Source: Podospora pseudocomata (taxonomy: Eukaryota > Ascomycota > Sordariomycetes > Sordariales > Podosporaceae). Taken from it: a stretch of 64,000 nucleotides of DNA. Of this stretch, positions 55,868 to 64,000 are shown piece by piece. A program made the translations under genes and the position numbers. The DNA lies in contig NC_085889.1 in the NCBI RefSeq assembly GCF_035222375.1, positions 2,852,001-2,916,000 of the forward strand, given 5' to 3'. Position 1 is the stretch's first letter. Each line of letters begins with the position of its first letter. The notes below the pieces were generated by a model, which was given only the letters and a program-made list of their open reading frames with translations, was not told the DNA's origin and made no database searches.

Positions 55868-57780
55868 GGTAGGGCACCCGGTGATGTCGTCATCTGTTGC
55901 GGCGGCGTAGACCGGGGGAGGGAGCAGGCGGGAGCGGTGGTTGGCGTGGGGCTGGTGGCCCGGGAAGAGGTCAGAAGTTCAAAACATCGTCTTTCCAAGC
56001 CAGAAGGGAGCAAGAGATGGCGGCGGCCCATGTATTTTAATAACCTTCCCCTGGGCCAAACAGCGGAGACAAAAAAGTCATGGGGCGGGCCCGGAAACCA
56101 GGGCCTGGACCCAGCCGTCAGGTTGGCAGCGGGGCGCCGACAGTCATGCAGATCCTATCAGACGGAACGGCGACGGCACTGGTCTGTTTCGCACTCGCAT
56201 CACATTTTTTCTCCATTGTCTTGCGGATACCGGAGCCTCACCAACCAAGGAATCGGCCTTCATTTTGCGGTGGACCCGGCACGGCATTGCCCGAAAGGGG
56301 TATCTATCCCTTGCTCCATCGGCCGAGTCTATACTAGGTGACTGTCGGGCTCTGGAAGTTGAGAAAAGATCTCGTCTGCGGATGACATGGTGTACTTCCA
56401 ACAATTGATGGAGGTGTCCAAGCCTATCCAAACATACCTAGATATATAACTGCCCCTATGATCCCACGCCGAGCCAGACGGACAAGAAGCGTAGAACAGT
56501 GTCAGAAAGTAACTAGAACCTCGACGGTTGGAGCCCTGCCAAGGTGCCAAGCATTTGTCGACAGGGGCATGGGAGCCCGATTCCAAGATCTAGGATTGCC
56601 GAGGTGAGGGGTTGAAGATCGACGGCTGGTGAGTTGCTTTTTTGACGTGGGTGGTCATGTCCATTTTATTTTCCAATGGAAAGCTTGCGTTGACGGCACC
56701 GAGAACTTCCAACATTGATGCCGAGATTTTTGTTGCCTCTTTGCCGTCCGGCGGAAACTTCAATGTCCCCGACACCATCGAATGGCTACTTGGTAGCGTG
56801 TTGGGGCAAATCGGCATCCCGGTGGAGCTGGCTGGCTGCTGGTTTATCTATGCCGAGTTCGGCTGAGTTTCCGAGCATCTGGAGCAGCTCTGTGGATTGG
56901 ACCTGCAATTAGATTTAGAAATGAAAAAAAGGGGGTACCGGCCCAATTCCACTCATCATGCATGCCTGGCTTTGGTCGCACAAGTTCTCCTCTCCTGTAC
57001 CTTATCGTGGGAGGTTCCTCCCGCTCAGCAGGCCTTGTCGCAACTCGAACCATCGCTGACAGCCATGTGGCAGCCCCACTGGGGGTCCGCTCCTCACTGT
57101 AACCTTCAATCGGAGAAATTGAGGCTCCAAAAATACATACATTAGCTTGCATGCCATGCGCGCTCCAACCAAAAGCAACAAATTGGCTCATTTCTGTTTG
57201 TCTGTGGCAAGAGCACATCTCCATCTAGCAGTTGGTTGCCTGCCTACCTATCCAGGCTTGTGATGATTGTGTAGGTAGGGCTCCAATGACATAGTGTGGA
57301 GGGCTGACAATAGCCGTGAACAAGTCCACCACTACCTTCAGGGGTGAATCAACAAACCCCCCTCATGTCACACAAAAGTCTACCTTCCATGCATAGACAA
57401 CCAACAATGAGAACTTGAAACATCCAACACAATCCATTATCACCAATAGAACCCACCAATCCCATTATCTTTCAAAGACCCGACCCTCTCAACTCCCACA
57501 ATAAACACCCCCCTCCAGCCCCGCACAACAGGCACAATAACTCTCCCATTGTCACCACCTTCAATCGTTCCTTCTCAAGTCAACCACCAATTCACAATCC
57601 AAACACACACACACACAATGGCCTCTCCAAAATCCCATCCAACCCCTCTCGTCTCTTCTCCCCTCCAAAACTACCCCCTCATCTCATCTCAACCAATCTC
57701 TTTGCCTTGGGTACCTAGTCCATCAACCAAACCTTCAAACTTCCATCTTGACAACCACCCACCACCCCCACCCCCAAAAG
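55868..57780. other. Long intergenic region
   Basis: About 1.9 kb without a supported gene. A minus-strand frame near 56590-56860 and overlapping plus frames are open but show no family motif or splice-bounded extension. Confidence 0.4.
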
Positions 57781-58044
57781 ATGTGCTACTACCAACGCAT
57801 AATCCACACCTGCGGCCATACCTTCCACATCCCCCTCTTCGACCGCCCCTGCGCCCACGTGGGCACCCCCGAGTGCCGCCCCCGCCACCTCCTCGAGCGC
57901 CTCAAAAACGCCCGCAAGTGCTCCGCCTGCACCACGCCCGAGGACCTCGCCGAGAGCAAGCGTGACGCCCGCCGCCGCCGCCGCTGCCCCTCTCGCCGCG
58001 AGCGAAGGGCCATGATGAAGAAGGCCTCGTCTTCCCAGCTTTGA
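57781..58044 (+). CDS. Small Cys/His- and Arg-rich protein, unknown family
   Basis: An 87-residue single-exon protein. MCYYQRIIHTCGHTFHIPLF, then PCAHVGTPECRP and NARKCSACTTPEDLAESKRD. Its His and Cys spacing (CYY..HTCGHTFHIP, PCAHVGTPEC, CSAC) resembles a small metal-binding fold seen in many short fungal unknowns. The C-terminus is very basic (DARRRRRCPSRRERRAMM), which could bind nucleic acid or act as a nuclear signal. ATG 57781 is the first in-frame ATG. Upstream in-frame codons give Pro/His low complexity. No known domain was recognised, and expression is not shown. Confidence 0.6.
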   Translation: MCYYQRIIHTCGHTFHIPLFDRPCAHVGTPECRPRHLLERLKNARKCSACTTPEDLAESKRDARRRRRCPSRRERRAMMKKASSSQL

Positions 58045-58848
58045 CCGAGCGGTAAGCAATTGGCAAATCTTGACTCTCTCTCACTCACTCACTCACACAC
58101 ACACACACACTCTCTCTCTCTCTCTCTCTTCCAAAAATGAGCATTGTTCTGACACAGCGACACCGCAGCTTGCACAGCCGAGAAGGCTCTTTGTCTTGCA
58201 GATACCTGGCTTCGCTGGGAGTTTGGCATTTGCTTTGTTTTGCGAGGGGAACCCGAGTTTGGGATTTGACTTGCAGCGGCATAGCTATCTTTGGCCGACT
58301 TGGTTGGGAGGAATACCAGGACGGTCATGATGATGACGACATAAAACCACGACGGCCTCCTGGTTTGGTGGCTTCATGACTTGATGACAGAGAATATGCA
58401 CTAGCCGTTGCCTTACACCGCCCATACTTCCCTTCTATACCTGGCTTTGCATCATTGACAACATCTGATGTGGTTCTTGTCGTCGTTCACAGAGACAACA
58501 TCGGCAGTAAGACAAGCAAGACACCCACATCCACACAGTATTGAGCAAGCATTCCTTCATTTATTCTCTCACAACCACTCGTGTCCTATAAGTACATGTA
58601 CAGTCAAAAAAGATCCCGGCTCCTCCTCGTCCATCTACACCATTCCCCAGCACGCACCAGTCCATCATGTTATCTGTCAAAATTCCCACCATAACCTCAT
58701 TATCTAGTCTTCCAATTCTCAGCCACCAAATCAGACAACCCACCATCAGCCTCGGCGCTGACTGCCAGTCAGCAAAACATGCAAATGATATCAGACATAT
58801 TGGCACATCCCGTGTGCATCAAAATTGGGACAAAACTGGAGTGTCGAA
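58045..58848. other. Intergenic region with microsatellites
   Basis: (CA)n followed by (TC)n at about 58093-58130. Otherwise no feature was recognised. Confidence 0.5.
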
Positions 58849-61800
58849 TCAATAGAACTTGTCATCCTTGCCGCGGACCGCCCATCGCAACAGTCTCTTG
58901 GCTCGACTGGCAAACGGTTGTGAAATGCGCGGAATCATGATCGTGTTTGGCACGCGCGACCGACACGCCGCCACTGTGCAGTCGTTGTCGGCCCAAGCAA
59001 TTTGCAAGTCATCCGCCCACCATGTCTCTGGCTTGCCAGCCACTGACAACGAAATGTTGAGTGAAGTCAGATTGGAGAATGGCAACGCAGCCGCCGAGTC
59101 CAGAACCTGATGGCTGAGGCTGCAGTCGGTCTTCTTGGAGCAAGCAGCCACCTCAAAGGTATGGCGTGCCTCGACAACGTCGTCGGTGCCGTTCCAGCGC
59201 AGACCCGTCATGTTGAAAACACAGGGGTCAGATGTAGAGTCGCAGCCAAGACTGACACCCAAAAAGCTGAAGTGAAAGCAGGGATTGGAGCGCAGCTCAG
59301 CGAGACCAAACTCGGCGACTGGCGACACCGAAGAATTGTGCTGGATCAGCTGCTGGCCAGAGGAAGCCTTGAACTTGGTGCGAGGCGGGGGAACGACACT
59401 GAAGCCGTTAGAGAAGAAGAATCGGTGATACGGGAAGGGTACTGGCATTGCTGGGAAGCTGCTGGCCTCGGTGTCGTTGTCGGTCGAAATGGTAGGGATG
59501 TCATCAAACTACAATACGGTCAGTGCTTCGGTTGTGACAAAAGAGAGACAACACCAAGACATACCTTGAACACCACTGCTCCCCGATCTCCAACCGCGCC
59601 GCATGTTGAACCAGGAAGTCCTCGGCTGGAAGTGCTCACATTCGGGCTAGTGCTGGCAAAACTTGTGGCAATGGGGGCTGCAGTGAGGCTGGAAATGTTG
59701 GCTAGCATAGAGCTGGCGGTTGTTGGCAATGCTGTGACTGTTGGTACAATACTGTCTGAAGTCAACAAGAGATCGCTGCTCGATGATGCATAGGTGGTGG
59801 AGGTGAGACTTGGCTGAGTAGATGACGTGCTGTTGTCCGAAGCAGCTGGAACAGAGGTCAAGACAGGCCCTGGTCCAGAGACAATGGTGGCATTGGGCGA
59901 AAGGACAGACATGATTGATGACAACATGGCCGCCAGATCTGCGGTGGAAGTCGTCGAGATTGGAAGAACAGACGCGGTGAAGCTGATATCAACCGACGCG
60001 GGCTGTGAGACCGGCAGACTGGAATCCGTGAAGAAAATGCCTTGGCTGGAAGACGCCTGAGCTGTTTCCACGGGGTTCCCGTACCCTGGAGGAAGGTCAC
60101 CATAGCCTGCGGCCGGACTGCTGAAGGCATAGCCGCCAAAAGTGCTGTCAGACAGAACAACCAACGTGGTGGTCCTTGCGTGTTGCCCATGGCGGTTGAA
60201 TTGGGTTTGCGGTGGAGGCATCAAATCCTCGGATTCATTGGCAGGAGCTTCAGTGTTCTCGGGCTGCGAAGGAGGAGACTCGGTGTTTTCAGGCTGCGAA
60301 GCCGGCAACTCGGTGCTTTCAGGAAGGGCGCCGGCTGAAGTGTCCAATCCCTGGGAGCCCAAAGCCTGTCCTGTCTCTGTGGGCGCCACCACCACACCGG
60401 AATCGCTGCTCTGGGAGATCGCCGGGGTCCCAAAAGGCGTGAAGGGAGTAGAGACCGAGCTCAAGAGAATAACCGACGTCAGAATGGCCGGAGACTCGTT
60501 GCAAGTGCTTGTCGTAGGCCAGCCAGCTAGGGCGCTGTCTCCCGCCGACGGCCAGATTGTGATTACAGAGTAGGGAGGACTGGTAGTCGATGGCCATAGT
60601 GTGATGACAGACAGTGAGGATGGAGACGTCGCCGAACCCAGGCCCGAGATTGTTGGAGAGCCGTGCCCCGTCGAAAAGGTTGTGCAAGTGGTGTCAGTCG
60701 AAGTTGGCAAAGGCCAGAGGGTGATCTCGGACGGAGAGGCACTGCCAGACTGCACCTCTAAAGTTGACGAAACAAACGACGTCAAGAAGCTGTCTGTCGA
60801 TGGCCAAATGGTGATGACTGACGGGACCACCGATGGCAGTATCGTGATCACAGAGGCGGGCGCAATTGGCGAGATGGTGGTGAATTGAACCGTCCTAGTT
60901 GGACTGCTCAAAGTTCCGTCCACTCCATCGCCTCCGCCGCCGCCTGCGCTGGAGCTTGAAGGCGAGACAGGAACGATTGTCCATTGAGTCAAGATTGTTG
61001 GATTCCCATAGGAGTCAGCGATGGTGTATGTGGCCAGGGAAGGTGTAACAAGGACACCAGATTCCGATAATGTAGGGGTCGAGTCAGCTGGAAGAGTGAC
61101 CTGTGTTGTCACAGCAACAACCGTGGAGGAGCCGGGTCCAAGAGAAATGGTCTGGCTGATGGTTACTTGAGACACAATCACTGTTTGAGGAGGAACTGTC
61201 CCAGAAGTCGATGATGACAAACCAGCCGAAAATGGTGGAGTGCCAGTAGGCACCGTGAAGGCAATGGACTCGGGAATGGTGACTACCACCGGTGGGCCTG
61301 AAGGAGGCGTGACGGTGATGACGCTTTCGCTGGCGATTGTTTCCGTGACAAAAGCTTGAGTCGTCCCAGGTGGGAAACCAGAAACGCCAGTGGGCACAGT
61401 GAAGGCAACAGACTGGGGGATGGTGACTACAACGGGTGGGCCTGAAGGAGGCGTGACGGTGATGACGCTTTCGCTGGCGATTGTTTCCGTGACAAAAGCT
61501 TGAGTCGTCCCAGGTGGGAAACCAGAAACGCCAGTGGGCACAGTGAAGGCAACAGACTGGGGGATGGTGACTACAACGGGTGGGCCTGAAGGAGGCGTGA
61601 CGGTGACGACGCTTTCGCTGGCGATTGTTTCCGTGACAAAAGCTTGAGTCGTCCCAGGTGGGAAACCAGAAACGCCAGTGGGCACAGTGAAGGCAACGGA
61701 CTGGGGGATGGTGACTACAACGGGTGGGCCTGAAGGAGGCGTGATGGTGACCACGCTATTGCTGACAATCGTTTCCGTGACAAAGGCTTGAGTGGTCCAG

Positions 61801-63518
61801 GCGGATGTTGCGGGAACCAAAGGCGTGCCGGTGTCGGGAAGTGTGATGACCACAGGAGTTCCAGACAAGGGTGTAATGGTGGTGACGACAAGGCCCGGCG
61901 AGGCCGGCTCAACGCCAGGTGTCACTGTCACAATAGTCTGAGAAGCGGAAGGCGCAACAGTTGTAACAACTTGAGAAGTGGGAGGCGTGACCGTGACAGT
62001 CACGGGACCAGGTTGCTCGCTCGGCCAGGTGACAACGATAGGCGTGCTGGAGTCCCCGGTAGGCACGATGGTAAAGGTCCATGGCGCTGGCACTGAAACG
62101 CTGGATGGGCCACCCCCATTGTAGCCCTCCGGGGATACCGTATACGTGACCGTATACTCGGATGCCGGTGAACCCTGTGACGCGGGGACGGTGTACGTCA
62201 CGGCCACAATGGAAGGCGTTGGAAGACCCGAGGAAGGCGTCGTGGTAATAACGGTAGGCGTAACAGTAACAATCGAAGGCGCAGGAAGGCCCAAGGAAGG
62301 TGTCACGGTCACAACAGAAGGCGTCGCAAAACCAGACGAAGGCGTGGGAAGTTGCGAAGGAGACGTGACAGTTACAGTGACAAGGGCAGGTGCGGTAGGT
62401 GTAGCGGTCCCTGACTGGTCCCCAGATACGGAGACTGGCGTAGGAAGGCCCCAAGACATGCCTGGTGTGACGGTGATGACGCCAGTATAACCAGGAATAG
62501 TGCCGCTGGCCGAGACGGTGAAGCTGACGACGGAAGTGCCTGGCGGCGCAGGAACATACGACCAAGAAGACGCGCCCGACGACAGGGTCTCTGTCGCAAA
62601 GGGTCCAACGCCTGTAGGTATCGAAAGGTCCGCCGGGGTCACAGTCACCGTGGCAATCGACAAATCGGTCAAACCCGGGGCCACGGGCAGCGTGTACGTG
62701 AGGGTGTATGGCGCCAGCGAAATGTCAGATCCGTAGCCAGTGTCGAGTGGAATGGTGACAAAGGCCGTCGAGTCAGAGCCCCACCAGTCGATGGAAGTTG
62801 TCGGGGAACCGGGCGCCGCCGAGGCAGGCGAGGTGAAGATGGTGACAGTGACAAGAGGGCCGGCCGGGGCACCGGAAACACCAGGAGCAGTGATGATGGT
62901 GGACCAGGCTCCAGGGCTCCCAGAACCTTGGGGAACGGTAACGGTCAAAACCACGGTAGCTGTATCACTGGGACCCTCTGGGATAGTGACCGTCACAACG
63001 CCCACAGAATTGGAAGCAGCCTCCCCGGGTACAGTCGCTGTAGCGACTGGTGTTGCATCTGGACCAGTGGAAGAAAGTGGCGGGCTTGGAAGCGTCACCG
63101 TCAAGACGGGGACTGTAACGGTGCTAATGACTGGCGCCGAAGAAGTGGGAATGGCAGGAACAACAGGAGTTTCCGAGGACTCGCAGGTGGAAGAGGCGAA
63201 AGAGGGTCCGTTTGCCAAGCCAGAAGAAACCAAGGAACCAGAGCCGGCACCACCATCGGCGGGAAGAGTGAATGTGAAAACTGACGGAAGCGTGTAAGAC
63301 GCAGCGGACTCGCCGGGAAGAACGATAACAGTGGCCTGGCCAGACGTCGTAGTGGTGCATGTTGTGTCGGTGAGGGCCCAATCCTCCCTGCAGAGCAACA
63401 AGAGTCAGCCATGCATCAAGAAAGTCCATGTTGAAAGCACTCACGCCCGTGGTACGGCGGCCGCAGAGGATAGCCAGGCTAGACTGGCCAGAGCCCCAAC
63501 AGAGGCGTGGACACGCAT
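58849..63518 (-). CDS. Large Ser/Thr-rich secreted protein with tandem repeats and C-terminal DUF7371-like domain
   Basis: A 1518-residue protein. Exon 1 is 63518-63445, exon 2 is 63387-59565, exon 3 is 59508-58849. Introns are GT-AG with TGACCG- and GGCTGAC-type branches and join A-EDWALTDTTC and VVFK-FDDIPTIS. The signal peptide is MRVHASVGALASLAWLSSAA. Residues about 30-1280 are a Thr/Ser/Val/Pro-rich stalk with repeats of VTVTPPS and ITIWPS type, expected to be heavily O-glycosylated. Residues about 554-744 contain near-identical 48-residue repeats. The end (about 1299-1518, FDDIPTISTDNDTEASSFPA onward) is a compact domain with several Cys pairs and a PFPYHRFFFSNGF motif, found in fungal wall and adhesin-like proteins. 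No GPI signal is visible at the C-terminus (GKDDKFY). A role in the cell wall or in surface adhesion is inferred. Confidence 0.85.
61230..61800 (-). repeat. 144-bp tandem repeats within the secreted protein gene
   Basis: Units in register start at 61321, 61465, 61609 and 61753 (exact 144-bp steps, 48 codons). The first three are nearly identical, differing by a few bases; the outer ones diverge. The unit encodes TTQAFVTETIASESV and TPPSGPPVVVTIPQSV. Recent expansion by unequal exchange is likely. Confidence 0.92.
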
Positions 63519-64000
63519 GGTGTCGTGGGTGCAGGATGTTGCAAAGGAATGAATGTCTCCAAACGAGCGGAAATGGCAGCGTGCTGAGGGATGGTGGACA
63601 AAAGGAGCCGAAGAGGGACAGGAATGCGGACGGAAGAGAGAAGAGGGAAGATGGTCTGGCAAAGATGTCAAATGTTAAAAGGTGACAGGTGTTGTGACCC
63701 AACATCCAAGATGTCTGCTGCTGGAAAGACAGGAAAGAGCGTGAGGCGCCTTCCCGGTCTGTCCATGACGTCCGGTGACAGCGAGTGGTGCCATTCTTCT
63801 GTGTGCCAGATTCATGGTGATGGGAAGGAGCAATGACTGTGCCATGGTAACAGGTAGCCATGAACTGCTATCTGACATACATGATTCTTGAGAGGACCTT
63901 CTTTATATAGAAGTTAATATATTTTGAAAAATAACTCAAATTCCTTAAAAAGAGTAGGTAAAAGGCCATAAAAGATAATTCAAATACCTTGAAAGATAGT
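63519..64000. other. Upstream region of the secreted protein gene, entering AT-rich DNA
   Basis: 63519-63880 is the presumed promoter and leader. From about 63890 to the edge the sequence is strongly AT-rich, with repeated motifs CAAAT(T/A)CCTT and AAAGATA (for example at 63938 and 63981). This suggests the margin of an AT-rich, possibly repeat-derived block. Confidence 0.5.

Noticed and set aside
1-64000. CRISPR arrays, riboswitches, Shine-Dalgarno sites and operons
   Set aside because: The window is eukaryotic (introns, tRNA introns, fungal families). No spaced identical repeats of CRISPR type were seen.
1-64000. Secondary-metabolite gene cluster or other new multi-gene system
   Set aside because: Single methyltransferase, MFS and esterase genes are scattered among unrelated genes, and no backbone synthase or co-oriented set was found.

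Overview
The window looks like nuclear DNA of a filamentous ascomycete, most likely a Sordariomycete (Sordariales-like, inferred from gene families, not proven). Protein genes carry short introns (about 55-80 nt, GT..CTRAC..YAG). The gene content is typical of plant-litter or dung fungi: a CBM1-GH10 xylanase, a tannase/feruloyl esterase, a CFEM Pth11-like receptor, an ENA-type sodium ATPase, an ammonium permease, MFS transporters, and many F-box/2EXR genes. Three tRNA genes are present (Ile-AAT and Leu-AAG with introns, Gly-TCC).

Layout. 1-10 kb is a decaying accessory region: the start of a small secreted cysteine protein cut by the window edge, a 5'-truncated amine oxidase pseudogene, an unrecognised coding relic, a broken F-box gene, an FHA-kinase relic tail to tail with a broken F-box copy, and one intact F-box gene. 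10.9-14.8 kb holds the tannase/feruloyl esterase and an F-box gene with one in-frame TGA. 15.1-24.7 kb is a degenerate cytosolic methionyl-tRNA synthetase paralogue split by a 7.5-kb Ty3/gypsy chromovirus. That element has identical 478-bp LTRs and a perfect 5-bp target duplication, so it arrived recently.

25-50 kb is a more conventional gene block: xylanase, monocarboxylate-like MFS, 2EXR protein, poly-Glu membrane protein, two tRNAs, ENA ATPase, tRNA-Leu, methyltransferase, broken ankyrin gene, small membrane protein, second MFS, F-box protein, ammonium permease (with a cluster of GATA sites upstream) and a DUF1857 protein. 50.5-53.6 kb is again degenerate (broken 2EXR/F-box-like gene, A-rich tract, LINE relic). 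54-64 kb carries the CFEM receptor, a small Cys/Arg-rich protein, and a 1518-residue Ser/Thr-rich secreted protein with recent 144-bp tandem repeats. The right edge enters AT-rich DNA.

There is no sign of a CRISPR array, a biosynthetic gene cluster or a clearly new multi-gene system. The most informative features are the fresh retrotransposon inside an already broken aminoacyl-tRNA synthetase copy, the birth-and-death of F-box-type genes, and the possible self-priming site of the element. Exon boundaries were placed by hand from splice signals and reading frame; no transcript data or database search was available.
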